Shown piece by piece: positions 1 to 8,406 of a stretch of DNA of 64,000 nucleotides. The stretch lies in the NCBI GenBank assembly GCA_017470905.1, contig JAFUXL010000004.1, positions 62,001-126,000 on the forward strand, written 5' to 3'. Source of the DNA: Ruminococcus sp. Its GTDB lineage: Bacteria; Bacillota; Clostridia; Oscillospirales; Ruminococcaceae. Both the position numbers and the translations under genes were made by a program. The notes below the pieces were generated by a model that saw only the letters and a list, made by a program, of their open reading frames with translations, was not told the origin of the DNA and searched no databases. How positions within the stretch are numbered: the stretch's first letter is position 1; the number at the start of each line of letters is the position of its first letter.

Positions 1-372
1 ACTTTCAAATGACTCCTGCAAGCCGTATTCATAGTCACGCTGCAAATATGTCTCCATATTGTCGGCATATCCCGGAAAGAGACAGGTCTTGTATGTATCA
101 AAATCACGGTTCTGAAACGATGTGAAGTATGTTTCAAGGGTTTTCATTATGTCGTCAGGAACGGCATCGTTTTCGTTATAGATTTTTATTCCGCTTTCGC
201 TGACCTTGTATGAACCAAGGGAATATTCCTCCGAGTCCTCGTCGGGAGTTATGACTTCATCTGTGCTTGTCTGTGATGTTTCCGAAGAGCTTTCCGTAAC
301 ATCTATTTTTTCCTGACAGCCCGCCGCAGACAGGCATAACACGGAACATATAAAGGCAAAAAATTTTTTCAT
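1..372 (-). CDS. Putative secreted lipoprotein, N-terminal part (runs off the window)
   Basis: Read on the minus strand from ATG at 372, the protein starts MKKFFAFICSVLCLSAAGC. This is a lipoprotein signal peptide with lipobox LSAAGC, so the mature protein should be anchored by Cys19 outside the membrane. A Ser/Thr/Glu-rich spacer (about residues 20-50) follows, then a soluble segment with no family I recognise (YLQRDYEYGLQ near the window edge). An AGGTGTT stretch just before the ATG may serve as ribosome binding site. The 5' leader contains stem-loop copy 1 (403-478). The C-terminus lies outside the window. Confidence 0.75.
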   Translation of the reverse strand, partial: MKKFFAFICSVLCLSAAGCQEKIDVTESSSETSQTSTDEVITPDEDSEEYSLGSYKVSESGIKIYNENDAVPDDIMKTLETYFTSFQNRDFDTYKTCLFPGYADNMETYLQRDYEYGLQESFES

Positions 373-402
373 GGTCATAACACCTCTTTATTTAAAATCG
401 TC

Positions 403-478
403 AAATTTGCGCTTTTATACCTTGCACTTTCGTTCATTACGCTGCGCTTCATTCACTACCAGTGCAAGGCGCAAATTT
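403..478 (-). repeat. Structured stem-loop element, copy 1 of 3 (leader of the gene at 1-372)
   Basis: On the minus strand, an outer 10-bp stem (AAATTTGCGC with GCGCAAATTT, 469-478/403-412) leads directly into an inner 8-bp stem (CTTGCACT with AGTGCAAG, 461-468/421-428). The loop is 32 nt, and an 8-nt A-rich bulge (GTATAAAA) lies on the 3' side. It ends about 30 nt before the start codon of the downstream lipoprotein gene. The loop contains AGTGAATGAAG and GTAATGAACGAA, closely matching copy 3 at 26414-26498. The flank GCGCAAATTTGACGATTT nearly matches copy 2 at 40111-40183. Function unknown: leader RNA or dispersed repeat. Confidence 0.7.
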
Positions 479-489
479 TCCTCTGTTTT

Positions 490-517
490 TAATTATGAAT
501 TATGAATTATGCATTAA
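490..517. repeat. AT-rich short tandem repeat (AATTATG words)
   Basis: Three copies of AATTATG in a row followed by CATTAA. A second run built from the same words lies at 31438-31464. Both lie at the 3' end of a minus-strand gene; in the second copy the repeat supplies the stop codon. This is a simple dispersed repeat of unknown role. Confidence 0.5.
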
Positions 518-518
518 A

Positions 519-1229
519 TCAGAGCAGCTTTCCCATATCATAAGCCCACTGTGCGGCAGCCGAGCCTTCGGGGGCAATTATATAGAGATTTGGCAGTTCC
601 TCAAGTCCCCAGCTTTCATATTCAAGGTTGGGATTGTTTATAGTCAGCGTCTGCAAGCCCTCACAGGCGGTGAAAGCCTCTTCCCTGACGAAAGCTACAT
701 TTGCAGGCAAATTCATCTCCGTAAGGCTTGTGCAGGCAACAAATGCGCCCCTTTCGATACCTGTAACGGCTTCGGGGATATTTATATAAGCCATTGAATG
801 ACAGTCCATGAACGCTCCCTCACATATAAGCGTAATGCTTTCGGGGAGCGTGACGGAGGTTATGTAATATTTCGCCTCAAATGCATAGTAGCCGATTTCG
901 GTGACGGGTGCGCCGCCGAGTTCATCGGGTACAATAACTTCCGCATCGCTGCCGATATATTTTGTAACGACAGCCGAGCCGTCTTTTACTTCATATTCAA
1001 AATTATCGTCTGAAACAATATCACGTTCGACTTCCGTTGGCTTTTCGCCGATGGCATTCCAGGCCTCCATGTCCTGCGGGTCGAGGTCGGCGGTATCGGG
1101 CTTTTCCCCGTCAGGTGTATCAGCAACGGGTGTTTCGGAGGCGGTGTCAACCGAACCCGTAGTGCTTCCGCATGAAAAAGCAGAAAGCATTACAGCCAAT
1201 AATATTGCAGTTAAAATAATATTCTTCAT
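519..1229 (-). CDS. BspA-type leucine-rich repeat lipoprotein
   Basis: The 236-residue protein begins MKNIILTAILLAVMLSAFSC, a lipoprotein signal peptide with lipobox SAFSC (Cys20). An acidic Thr/Pro/Asp-rich linker follows to about residue 75. The rest is an LRR_5 (BspA-like) domain with repeats such as VTEIGYYAFEAKYYITSVTL and ITLICEGAFMDCHSMAYINI. Proteins of this family are surface-exposed and bind host or polymer ligands; the ligand here is unknown. GGAGATATTATT precedes the ATG. Two larger LRR_5 proteins (57567-60943) and a secreted one (7341-8360) occur in the same window. Confidence 0.85.
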   Translation of the reverse strand: MKNIILTAILLAVMLSAFSCGSTTGSVDTASETPVADTPDGEKPDTADLDPQDMEAWNAIGEKPTEVERDIVSDDNFEYEVKDGSAVVTKYIGSDAEVIVPDELGGAPVTEIGYYAFEAKYYITSVTLPESITLICEGAFMDCHSMAYINIPEAVTGIERGAFVACTSLTEMNLPANVAFVREEAFTACEGLQTLTINNPNLEYESWGLEELPNLYIIAPEGSAAAQWAYDMGKLL

Positions 1230-1285
1230 AATAATATCTCCATAATCTGATAATCATGTGATTTTTGTATGTGAAAAAAATAAAA

Positions 1286-3106
1286 TTATGCCTTAGCCCT
1301 TGCCTTGGCTCTCTGGGTGTTGCTTAAAATCCTCTTTCTTATCCTGAGCGACAAGGGTGTAACTTCGAGGAGTTCGTCATCTGCGAGAAATTCGAGGCAG
1401 TCCTCCAGGCTGAGTATTCTGGGCGGTACAAGTCTCAATGCGTCATCGCTGCCGCTTGCACGGGTATTTGTGAGGTGCTTTTTCTTGCAGACGTTTACAA
1501 CCAAATCCTCGGTCTTGGGAGATGCACCGACAATCATGCCCTCATAGACGGGAGTACCTGCCGTTATGAACAGCTGTCCTCTTTCCTGAGCATTGAAAAG
1601 ACCGTATGTAACGGCTTCGCCTGTTTCAAAGGATATGAGAGAGCCTGTGCTTCTGCGGTCAATATCGCCTTTATAGGGCATATAACCCTCGAATATGTGG
1701 CTCATGATACCCTCGCCCTTTGTATCGGTGAGAAATTCGCTCTTATATCCGAAAAGTCCCCGTGCAGGCACTAAAAATTCAATACGTGTTCTGCTGCCCT
1801 GTGGGTGCATATTAACTATTTCGCCCTTGCGTGTACCCATTTTTTCCATTACAGAGCCTACGCAGTCCTCGGGTACGTCAATTACAAGTCTTTCGACAGG
1901 TTCAAGCCTGTGACCGTCCTCGTCCTTTTTGAAAAGCACACGGGGAGTTGATACGGCAAGCTCATAACCCTCACGGCGCATATTTTCGATGAGTATAGAC
2001 AGATGCATTTCACCTCGTCCTGCAACACGGAAAGAGTCCGTGCTTTCAGTCTCTTCGACACGGAGCGAAACGTCCTTTAAAAGCTCACGGAAAAGTCTTT
2101 CACGGAGCTGACGGGAGGTGACATATTTGCCCTCTTTTCCTGCGAACGGGCTGTCGTTTACAGAGAATGTCATTTCAACAGTAGGTTCGCTTATCTTTAC
2201 AAAGGGCAGCGGTTCGGGGGTATCGACAGCGCATATTGTGTCGCCTATAGTAATGCCCTCTATGCCCGAAATCCATACAATATCGCCGACACAAGCCTCC
2301 TGAACGGGTACACGGTTAAGACCCTGTATCTGCAAGAGGGAGACTATTTTTGAGTTGTAATTTTTCTTTGAGCCTGTGTAATCGCAGACAGTAACCTGCT
2401 GGTTTACCTTTATATTTCCCCTTACTATTCGTCCTATGCCTATTCTGCCGACATATTCGTTATAGTCGATAGAGGATATAAGCATTTGCAGGGGCTGTTT
2501 CTCCTCGCCCTTTGGGGGTTCGATGTAATTGATTATCGTATCGAAAAGGGGCTTTAAATCCGTGCCGGTTTCGTACTGACTTAAAGACGCAGTGCCGCTT
2601 CTTCCCGAACAGAAAAGAATGGGGGACTCAAGCTGTTCGTCGCTTGCATCGAGGTCAAGGAGAAGTTCGAGGACTTCATCACCTATTTCGTCAAGACGTG
2701 CATCGGGGCGGTCGATTTTATTGACCACCACAATGACTTTATGACCCATTTCGAGAGCCTTTGAGAGTACGAACCTTGTCTGCGGCATGGGACCCTCTGC
2801 GGCATCGACAAGGAGGAGAACGCCGTCAACCATTTCGAGGACACGCTCAACCTCGCCGCCGAAATCGGCATGACCGGGGGTGTCGATAATATTTATCTTT
2901 ATATCATTATACATTACGGATGTATTTTTTGCAAGTATGGTGATACCTCTTTCACGCTCGATGTCGTTGGAGTCCATAACTCTCTCGGCTACATTCTGAT
3001 TTTCACGGAAAACGCCGCCCTGTTTGAGCATTTCATCGACAAGGGTGGTTTTTCCGTGGTCAACGTGGGCGATAATGGCGATATTTCTCAAATCATTTCT
3101 AATCAT
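1286..3106 (-). CDS. typA: Translational GTPase TypA/BipA
   Basis: Ribosome-associated translational GTPase of the EF-G superfamily, 606 residues when started at ATG 3106, the usual family length. Near the N-terminus are the P-loop AHVDHGKTT, then [15 protein letters not shown] (G3) and NKIDRPDAR (G4), followed by EF-Tu domain 2, EF-G domain III/V folds and the TypA C-terminal domain ([23 protein letters not shown]). An open reading frame extends upstream to 3346, but that stretch would overlap tRNA-Tyr. GGAGG lies 9 nt before ATG 3106 (an ATG at 3112 is also possible). The gene is downstream of three co-oriented tRNA genes. Confidence 0.95.
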   Translation of the reverse strand: MIRNDLRNIAIIAHVDHGKTTLVDEMLKQGGVFRENQNVAERVMDSNDIERERGITILAKNTSVMYNDIKINIIDTPGHADFGGEVERVLEMVDGVLLLVDAAEGPMPQTRFVLSKALEMGHKVIVVVNKIDRPDARLDEIGDEVLELLLDLDASDEQLESPILFCSGRSGTASLSQYETGTDLKPLFDTIINYIEPPKGEEKQPLQMLISSIDYNEYVGRIGIGRIVRGNIKVNQQVTVCDYTGSKKNYNSKIVSLLQIQGLNRVPVQEACVGDIVWISGIEGITIGDTICAVDTPEPLPFVKISEPTVEMTFSVNDSPFAGKEGKYVTSRQLRERLFRELLKDVSLRVEETESTDSFRVAGRGEMHLSILIENMRREGYELAVSTPRVLFKKDEDGHRLEPVERLVIDVPEDCVGSVMEKMGTRKGEIVNMHPQGSRTRIEFLVPARGLFGYKSEFLTDTKGEGIMSHIFEGYMPYKGDIDRRSTGSLISFETGEAVTYGLFNAQERGQLFITAGTPVYEGMIVGASPKTEDLVVNVCKKKHLTNTRASGSDDALRLVPPRILSLEDCLEFLADDELLEVTPLSLRIRKRILSNTQRAKARAKA

Positions 3107-3303
3107 ATTCATCTTCCTCCAGATTAGTCCATATTTATATATTTCTGCACAAAACCGCAGAATATCCGTGCATATCCTCTTTTTTTTCCTGCATAAAAAA
3201 AGCCGCCGCAGGTACGGACGGGTTTTATTTGCTATGCAGGGGAACGTAAAGGAAAATCTTTCTTTCAAAAAATAAACCCCGACTTTAAAGACGAGGTTTA
3301 GTG

Positions 3304-3389
3304 TGGTGGGAGAGGATGGATTCGAACCATCGAAGCTGAAAAGCAACAGATTTACAGTCTGCCCCCTTTGGCCACTCGGGAACTCTCCC
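3304..3389 (-). tRNA. tRNA-Tyr (GTA)
   Basis: An 86-nt class II tRNA on the minus strand. The acceptor stem GGGAGAG pairs with CTCTCCC, the anticodon loop reads CTGTAAA with anticodon GTA, a long variable arm is present, the T arm is GATGG-TTCGAAT-CCATC, and the 3' CCA is encoded. It is the last of three tandem tRNA genes (Pro, Thr, Tyr). Confidence 0.96.
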
Positions 3390-3428
3390 TCAACTATTCA
3401 AAAGACTTATCGGGAATACCGATAAAAA

Positions 3429-3504
3429 TGGAGCTGGTGGACGGACTCGAACCCCCGACCTGCTGATTACAAATCAGCTGCTCTACCAACTGAGCTACAC
3501 CAGC
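3429..3504 (-). tRNA. tRNA-Thr (TGT)
   Basis: A 76-nt tRNA on the minus strand. Acceptor stem GCTGGTG pairs with the other GCTGGTG-complementary arm, anticodon stem-loop CTGAT-TTGTAAT-CAG has anticodon TGT, the T loop motif GGTTCGAGTCC is intact, and CCA is encoded. It sits between tRNA-Pro and tRNA-Tyr. Confidence 0.96.
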
Positions 3505-3536
3505 GTTTTAAAAACTCTGTTCCTGACGACTTATAT

Positions 3537-3565
3537 ATTATATCACAGAATTTCCGATTTGTCAA
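3537..3565 (-). promoter_or_regulatory. Sigma-A promoter for tRNA-Thr/tRNA-Tyr
   Basis: On the minus strand, TTGACA (3565-3560) and TATAAT (3542-3537) are separated by exactly 17 bp, a perfect vegetative promoter. It lies between tRNA-Pro and tRNA-Thr. Confidence 0.85.
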
Positions 3566-3613
3566 GTGTTTTTTTGAAATTTTTCAAAAAATTTTTGTTG
3601 TCCGAAATCAGAA

Positions 3614-3690
3614 TGGTCGAGGCGACAGGACTCGAACCTGCGGCATCTTGCTCCCAAAGCAAGCACTCTACCAAACTGAGCTACGCCTCG
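3614..3690 (-). tRNA. tRNA-Pro (TGG)
   Basis: A 77-nt tRNA on the minus strand. Acceptor stem CGAGGCG pairs with CGCCTCG, anticodon stem CTTGC/GCAAG encloses loop TTTGGGA with anticodon TGG, the T arm is intact, and CCA is encoded. First gene of the tRNA trio. Confidence 0.96.
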
Positions 3691-3726
3691 TCTGATTGCG
3701 ATACGTCTTTCTCAGACAGCTTTTAT

Positions 3727-3755
3727 ATTATATCAGATAGAATGCAAAAAGTCAA
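3727..3755 (-). promoter_or_regulatory. Sigma-A promoter for tRNA-Pro
   Basis: Minus strand TTGACT (3755-3750), a 17-bp spacer, and TATAAT (3732-3727), about 37 nt upstream of the tRNA-Pro 5' end. Confidence 0.85.
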
Positions 3756-3912
3756 GGAATAATTTGAATTTCGGCATATTATACCAAAACCACGGATATA
3801 AACGGATATTTTTGAATAATCGGCTATATTTTGCACAGCTTCGCCACAATATTTATTATAATTTGCCGCATAAAGCAAAAAGAGGGGAGAGAACTCCCCG
3901 CTTTTGTAATTA

Positions 3913-4203
3913 TTATTCAGCCTCGTCATCTGATGCAGCTTCATCTTCTGCTGCTGCATCTTCATCCTTGATTTCCTCTTCGGTATCGTCGGCTGTTTCA
4001 GATGCGTCTTCATCGTCATCGATGATTTTTGTAGTAACGGTTTCGTCTATTTCGTAGTCGGTTGACTCCTCATCAAAGGGGTCAGAATAGTCAAAATCGT
4101 CATCATAATCTTCTTCGTCATTACCGCCTAAAAACTTTGCAGCTGCATAACCTGCAGCGGCTGCTGCTCCTACTGCGAGAAGTCCAATCAAAAACTTATT
4201 CAT
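3913..4203 (-). CDS. Small acidic membrane-anchored protein
   Basis: A 96-residue protein starting at ATG 4203, preceded by AGAGGAATTTGAA. Residues 3-25 (FLIGLLAVGAAAAAGYAAAK) form a single hydrophobic, Ala/Gly-rich segment. The remaining ~70 residues are almost entirely Asp, Glu, Ser, Thr and Ala with no recognisable fold, probably disordered. An upstream in-frame extension lacks a ribosome binding site. It has its own consensus promoter (4302-4330). No family recognised; a single-pass cell-envelope protein with an acidic tail is as far as the sequence goes. Confidence 0.75.
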   Translation of the reverse strand: MNKFLIGLLAVGAAAAAGYAAAKFLGGNDEEDYDDDFDYSDPFDEESTDYEIDETVTTKIIDDDEDASETADDTEEEIKDEDAAAEDEAASDDEAE

Positions 4204-4301
4204 TTCAAATTCCTCTTTTCTGCGCAATTTTAAATCCGAACCCTTTTGCAAGGGAAGACCGTTATCGGGCGGTAGCACTCCGCACTGATAAACTACTTGT
4301 T

Positions 4302-4330
4302 ATTATATCATACATTTTCTGAAATGTCAA
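4302..4330 (-). promoter_or_regulatory. Sigma-A promoter of the acidic membrane protein gene
   Basis: Minus strand TTGACA (4330-4325) and TATAAT (4307-4302) with a 17-bp spacer. It ends right beside the 3' end of rsmE, so the small gene is transcribed independently. Confidence 0.85.
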
Positions 4331-4334
4331 CAGT

Positions 4335-5057
4335 TTACATATTATTTGTTAAAAACATCAAAATTGAGAGGGCAGTTATTGGTGCAGTTTCACAACGGAG
4401 TATTCTTTTTCCGAGCCAGATTTGCTGTGCGCCGTTTTGCGAAGCGGCGGATACTTCTTCTCTGTCGAAACCGCCCTCGCTGCCGATTACAAGACCGACT
4501 GTTTTTATACCCGAAAAATCTATCTCTCCGAAGGATTTTCCGCCCTGTTCCTCATAGAGAATGAGAGTTCTGTCAAGCTTATTCATCATATCGAGTGATT
4601 TTTGGTAGCTCACAACGGGAGTTACCTCCGGTATTATACCTCGTCCGGACTGTTTTGATGCCTGTGCGGATATTTTATTCAGTCGGGGGAGTTTTTTTGC
4701 AAAATCCTTTTCGCTCGGTCTTGAAACACATCTCCTCGTAAGGACGGGAACAATTCTCGAAACTCCCAGCTCAACGCTTTTCTGAATTATATATTCCAGC
4801 TTGTCAAGCTTCGGTACAGCCTGAAAGAGCGTCACATCAATATTCGGCTCGGCGGCGCAGATTTCTTTTCTTATGAGACTGAGATATACTTCATCTGCCG
4901 TTATATCGGCTATGCTGCATATATAATCAGTTCCGCAGCAGCAGACGGTAATTTCCTCGCCCCTTTTCATGCGCAGTGAATAGCCTATATGACGGGCATC
5001 ATCGCCTGTTATTATTATATGGTTTTCGTCTATTTCGTTTGTAAAAAATCTTGGCAT
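4335..5057 (-). CDS. rsmE: 16S rRNA m3U1498 methyltransferase RsmE
   Basis: A 240-residue SPOUT methyltransferase. The N-terminal PUA-like part begins MPRFFTNEI and carries DDARHIGYSLRMKRGE. The C-terminal trefoil-knot AdoMet site has GLVIGSEGGF (about 188-197) and LGKRILRCETAP (about 215-226), the RsmE signatures. Members methylate N3 of U1498 in 16S rRNA. AGGTGA precedes the ATG. The acyltransferase gene lies 18 nt upstream on the same strand, probably only by proximity. Confidence 0.94.
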   Translation of the reverse strand: MPRFFTNEIDENHIIITGDDARHIGYSLRMKRGEEITVCCCGTDYICSIADITADEVYLSLIRKEICAAEPNIDVTLFQAVPKLDKLEYIIQKSVELGVSRIVPVLTRRCVSRPSEKDFAKKLPRLNKISAQASKQSGRGIIPEVTPVVSYQKSLDMMNKLDRTLILYEEQGGKSFGEIDFSGIKTVGLVIGSEGGFDREEVSAASQNGAQQIWLGKRILRCETAPITALSILMFLTNNM

Positions 5058-5075
5058 AAAATCACCTGCATTCTT

Positions 5076-6092
5076 TCATGTAAGATATTTTGCCCACTTG
5101 AATTTGCCCCATTTCTTTAAGAAAAATACAGCAGCGGCAAATACTGCAAGCAGAAAGCTTCCGAAAAGGAACATCACAGCATAGCTTGTATCAAAGTATT
5201 TTCTGAATGCCCTGCTCAGGAGCAGTACATTCGCCTGACCGCAGTAAATGATTGTGCTTAATTTGCGGAGTACTATATTATTTTTTATAGTAACCTTTGA
5301 TTTAATCAGTATGAGGAAGAGTGCAACAGATGCAAAGACAATTCCGGCACCGACATCGTTCAGACCGATATAGCCTTTGTTTTCCGCAAGGTATACCTCC
5401 GCAAAGAATACCGCATATGCAATCAGAAAAACACTTATGCAGACGGTATTTGGGATTGTTCTGAATTTTTCACGGTTTTCGGCAATATATTTTCCTATCG
5501 CAAAATAGAATACTCCGCCGAAGCTGTTTATCGGGAATAAAAGACCTCCGACAAGAATATTTACTGCGCCTGTCGGCAAAAGCCCCCTGTATACGGAAGT
5601 AAGTATGCATATTATCTGGATAAATCCCGTGATTACAAGGACTTTTCCGGTGTTCATCTTCCTGCTCAGAATATATATGAAAAATGCGCTGAAAAGGCTT
5701 GAATTAAGATACCATGACCCTGTGAATGTCGATGTCAGCAATGTTCCTTTTGCAAAATTAATCCATGTGTGGATATCGCCTATTCCCTCATTAATCAGGC
5801 GATAGCATACTATATTCGGAAGATTGATTATGAAATACGTGAGATAAAGCAGACCTATTCTTCTGAGGTAATTGTTTAAGGTCTTTCTGTCAATGTTGTT
5901 CCCGTCACTTTTGCTGAAAAGAAAATATGAAGACGTGACAAAGAAAAACGGAACGCACCAGCGTGTTATAATTTCCAGCGGAATAACCAGCGGCTCAAAA
6001 TCACCGAGAGCATTCATATGTATCATGAATATCAGAATACTGCCGATAAATTTTGTAAGGTCAATAACGTCAAATTTCTGTTTCGTTTCCAT
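5076..6092 (-). CDS. Acyltransferase family 3 membrane protein
   Basis: A 338-residue integral membrane protein with about ten hydrophobic segments, starting METKQKFDVIDLTKFIGSIL at ATG 6092 with GGGAGAA upstream. The first segment pattern (D-L-T-K-F-IGSILIFMIHMN) has the conserved His of the Acyltransferase_3 family (OafA/NodX-like), which transfers acyl groups to surface glycans or antibiotics. The reading frame is open further upstream, but that part crosses the rpsI terminator and lacks an RBS. Substrate unknown. Confidence 0.8.
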   Translation of the reverse strand: METKQKFDVIDLTKFIGSILIFMIHMNALGDFEPLVIPLEIITRWCVPFFFVTSSYFLFSKSDGNNIDRKTLNNYLRRIGLLYLTYFIINLPNIVCYRLINEGIGDIHTWINFAKGTLLTSTFTGSWYLNSSLFSAFFIYILSRKMNTGKVLVITGFIQIICILTSVYRGLLPTGAVNILVGGLLFPINSFGGVFYFAIGKYIAENREKFRTIPNTVCISVFLIAYAVFFAEVYLAENKGYIGLNDVGAGIVFASVALFLILIKSKVTIKNNIVLRKLSTIIYCGQANVLLLSRAFRKYFDTSYAVMFLFGSFLLAVFAAAVFFLKKWGKFKWAKYLT

Positions 6093-6128
6093 TAAATTGT
6101 TCTCCCTTATGTTTTTTAAAATTATGCA

Positions 6129-6166
6129 CAATAAAACAAGGCATCCGCCGGACGGTGAATGCCTTG
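6129..6166 (-). terminator. Rho-independent terminator of the rplM-rpsI operon
   Basis: Stem CAAGGCAT/ATGCCTTG (6159-6166 and 6137-6144) with a G+C-rich 14-nt interior, followed on the minus strand by TTTTATT. It lies 33 nt after the rpsI stop codon. Confidence 0.8.
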
Positions 6167-6198
6167 AATTTTCGCAAAAACAACGTAATGCCGTATAA

Positions 6199-6600
6199 TT
6201 ATCTCTTCGAGAACTGAGGCGCACGGCGGGCAGCCTTGAGACCGTATTTCTTTCTTTCCTTCATTCTGGGGTCACGGGTGAGGAAGCCTGCCTTTTTGAG
6301 TGCAGGGCGAAGCTCTGCGTCAAATTCGAGGAGCGCACGGGATACACCGTGTCTGATAGCACCTGCCTGACCTGTAACGCCGCCGCCTGAAACTGTGCAT
6401 ACAATGTCGAACTTGTCGAGATTTTCCGTGAGGGCGAGGGGCTGGCGGACGATGAGCTTGAGGGTTTCAAGACCGAAATAATCGTCAATGCCTCTGCCGT
6501 TGATTGTAACGTTTCCCGAACCGGGGTAAATTCTTACTCTTGCTACGGAGTGCTTTCTTCTTCCTGTTCCGTAGTAGTATTTAACTTTTGACTCGTACAT
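6199..6600 (-). CDS. rpsI: Ribosomal protein S9
   Basis: A 133-residue 30S protein starting at ATG 6600 with AAGGAGG upstream. It has [16 protein letters not shown] at the N-terminus, the central [19 protein letters not shown], and the basic C-terminus [17 protein letters not shown] whose tail reaches the P-site tRNA. It follows rplM at the usual rplM-rpsI distance. Confidence 0.97.
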   Translation of the reverse strand: MYESKVKYYYGTGRRKHSVARVRIYPGSGNVTINGRGIDDYFGLETLKLIVRQPLALTENLDKFDIVCTVSGGGVTGQAGAIRHGVSRALLEFDAELRPALKKAGFLTRDPRMKERKKYGLKAARRAPQFSKR

Positions 6601-6617
6601 CTGAAAGCCTCCTTTAA

Positions 6618-7046
6618 TCAATATTCATAAGCAACGGGCTTCTGAGCAGCCTGCTTGTGTTCAGCGTCCTTGTAGGTTTTGAGTCTTTTAATCTGCGCTC
6701 TTCCGAGGGAGTTGTTGGGGAGCATACCGTTTACAGCAATCTGCATAGCTCTTTCGGGCTGATTAGCCATCATATCCTTGTAGGATATTGACTTGAGACC
6801 GCCAATCCAGCCTGTGTGCCAGTAAAATTTCTTCTGTTCGAGCTTCTTTCCCGTAAGGACAGCCTTAGCGCAGTTGATAACGATAACGTGGTCGCCGCAG
6901 TCAACGTTGGGGGTATATGTGGGCTTGTGCTTGCCTCTGAGGATATGGGCAGCCTTTGCTGCGACACGTCCGAGGGGCTGTCCGTCAGCGTCAAGGATAT
7001 ACCATGTACGTTTTACTTCGGCAGGTTTTGCCAGTGTAGAAGACAT
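6618..7046 (-). CDS. rplM: Ribosomal protein L13
   Basis: A 142-residue 50S protein starting at ATG 7046 (GGAGG 9 nt upstream; a frame open to 7061 lacks an RBS). Signatures include [48 protein letters not shown] and [12 protein letters not shown]. First gene of the rplM-rpsI operon. The ~65-nt leader after the promoter holds a weak CGGGA/TCCCG hairpin that could be an L13 leader, unproven. Confidence 0.97.
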   Translation of the reverse strand: MSSTLAKPAEVKRTWYILDADGQPLGRVAAKAAHILRGKHKPTYTPNVDCGDHVIVINCAKAVLTGKKLEQKKFYWHTGWIGGLKSISYKDMMANQPERAMQIAVNGMLPNNSLGRAQIKRLKTYKDAEHKQAAQKPVAYEY

Positions 7047-7116
7047 ATAGATTTCCTCCATTATAATTTTTTTGTACGGGAGGTTGATTTTTCAAATTCC
7101 CGACAGTGCAAGAATT

Positions 7117-7145
7117 ATTATACATGATATTTTCGGATTTGTCAA
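7117..7145 (-). promoter_or_regulatory. Sigma-A promoter of rplM-rpsI
   Basis: Minus strand TTGACA (7145-7140), 17-bp spacer, TATAAT (7122-7117): a perfect consensus promoter about 70 nt upstream of rplM. Confidence 0.88.
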
Positions 7146-7280
7146 GGGTTAAAAGGGGATTTTTTTAATTTATATCGTATTTTCTCTTTAATTCTCTCGT
7201 TTTTTCTTCATTTCTCTAACTATCTCGTTTTTCGTTTACGGTTTCGGAAAAACAATTTAATAAAATACTTTCAAAAAATA

Positions 7281-7309
7281 TTGACAAAAGTTAATAACCG
7301 TGATATAAT
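7281..7309 (+). promoter_or_regulatory. Sigma-A promoter of the secreted LRR/dockerin gene
   Basis: TTGACA (7281-7286), a 17-bp spacer, and TATAAT (7304-7309): perfect consensus, 31 nt before the start codon. Confidence 0.88.
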
Positions 7310-7340
7310 GAATATATCAATTTTGTCGGAGGTATGTAAA

Positions 7341-8360
7341 ATGAAAGTAAAAAAATTTTTATCGGCTCTTACGGCTTTTGCGCTCGTGTGCGGTGCGCCC
7401 GTTTTCTCATATGAAAGACCACTGATTGAAATGCAGGCGGCTGCGGCGGATTATACAACAGAACATAATAATTTATTTTGGTACTATAAATATTCAGACC
7501 ATATTGAAATATGCGGAGCAGTTGACAAAACAAGCTTTGAAACTTTTGAAATACCGTCTGAAATTGACCAATTGCCTGTTACAACGATAGTAGGTTATCG
7601 CATTCTTACCGTTGATGGAGTGACCTATGAGCCATTTTCTGAATGTACTAATTTAACTTCTATAACAATTCCAAATAGCGTTACAACTATTGGAAGTTCT
7701 GCATTTCATAAATGTACTTCTTTAACTTCCATAACGATTCCTGAAAGTGTTACAACTATTGGAAGTTCCGCATTTAATGGCTGTACAGTTTTAACCTCTG
7801 TTACAATCCCCGAAAGTGTTACTGCTGTTAAAGAAAATGTATTTTCAGGATGTACAAATCTTACATCTCTGGTGATAAAAAATCCGAAATGTGAATTGTC
7901 TGCCACAATGACGGGATATGTCCTGCCCTTTACAATCTACGGCTACGAAAATTCAACGGCGCAGGCTTATGCATTAAGCAAGGGCATGGAATTTAAACTC
8001 CTTGATGATGCCCCCGCTGATGATAACCCCACGGATATTATCGAAATGAAAACCGGTGAGACGAAAATTGTAACAGGCTATTCAGATGCAGAATGGGCTG
8101 TAAGCAATGCCGATATTCTAAGCATATCGCAGGACGGCACAGTAACGGCAAAATCCGCAGGTACGGCATTTGCATATGCGATAAAGGACGACAGCATATT
8201 GAAACGCTTTACAATAAGCGTAACAGGTGATATAATTTCTCTCGCTGATGTAAATAAAGACGGTAAAGTAAATTCCTCAGACGCAAGCGATATTCTCCGC
8301 TATTATGCCTATACCTCCACGAACGGGACTCTCAGCTTTGAGGAATTTATGAAAAAATAA
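7341..8360 (+). CDS. Secreted LRR_5 (BspA-like) protein with Big2-like segment and single-repeat dockerin
   Basis: A 339-residue protein started at ATG 7341 (GGAGG 8 nt before). A signal peptide (MKVKKFLSALTAFALVCGAP) is followed by three to four LRR_5 repeats (LTSITIPNSVTTIGSSAFHK and close copies, about 90-190), a Big_2-like segment (DAEWAVSNADILSISQDGT) and a C-terminal DVNKDGKVNSSDASDILRYY, which is one half of a type I dockerin (Ca-binding DxNxDGxxNxxD). Only one of the two dockerin duplicates is clear, so cohesin binding is uncertain. It resembles cell-surface or cellulosome-linked LRR proteins of Ruminococcus. Confidence 0.85.
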   Translation: MKVKKFLSALTAFALVCGAPVFSYERPLIEMQAAAADYTTEHNNLFWYYKYSDHIEICGAVDKTSFETFEIPSEIDQLPVTTIVGYRILTVDGVTYEPFSECTNLTSITIPNSVTTIGSSAFHKCTSLTSITIPESVTTIGSSAFNGCTVLTSVTIPESVTAVKENVFSGCTNLTSLVIKNPKCELSATMTGYVLPFTIYGYENSTAQAYALSKGMEFKLLDDAPADDNPTDIIEMKTGETKIVTGYSDAEWAVSNADILSISQDGTVTAKSAGTAFAYAIKDDSILKRFTISVTGDIISLADVNKDGKVNSSDASDILRYYAYTSTNGTLSFEEFMKK

Positions 8361-8367
8361 ACAAAAC

Positions 8368-8395
8368 CCCTGACGGATTTCCGTCAGGGATTTTT
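8368..8395. terminator. Bidirectional rho-independent terminator
   Basis: Perfect 9-bp stem CCCTGACGG/CCGTCAGGG (8368-8376, 8381-8389) with a 4-nt loop, followed by ATTTTT on the plus strand and by GTTTTG on the minus strand. It separates the convergent LRR/dockerin gene and the CobW-like operon. Confidence 0.9.
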
Positions 8396-8406
8396 ATTTC
8401 TTAAGC

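Noticed and set aside
3107..3346. N-terminal extension of TypA by 80 residues
   Set aside because: It would overlap tRNA-Tyr, has no RBS, and the family length fits the start at 3106.
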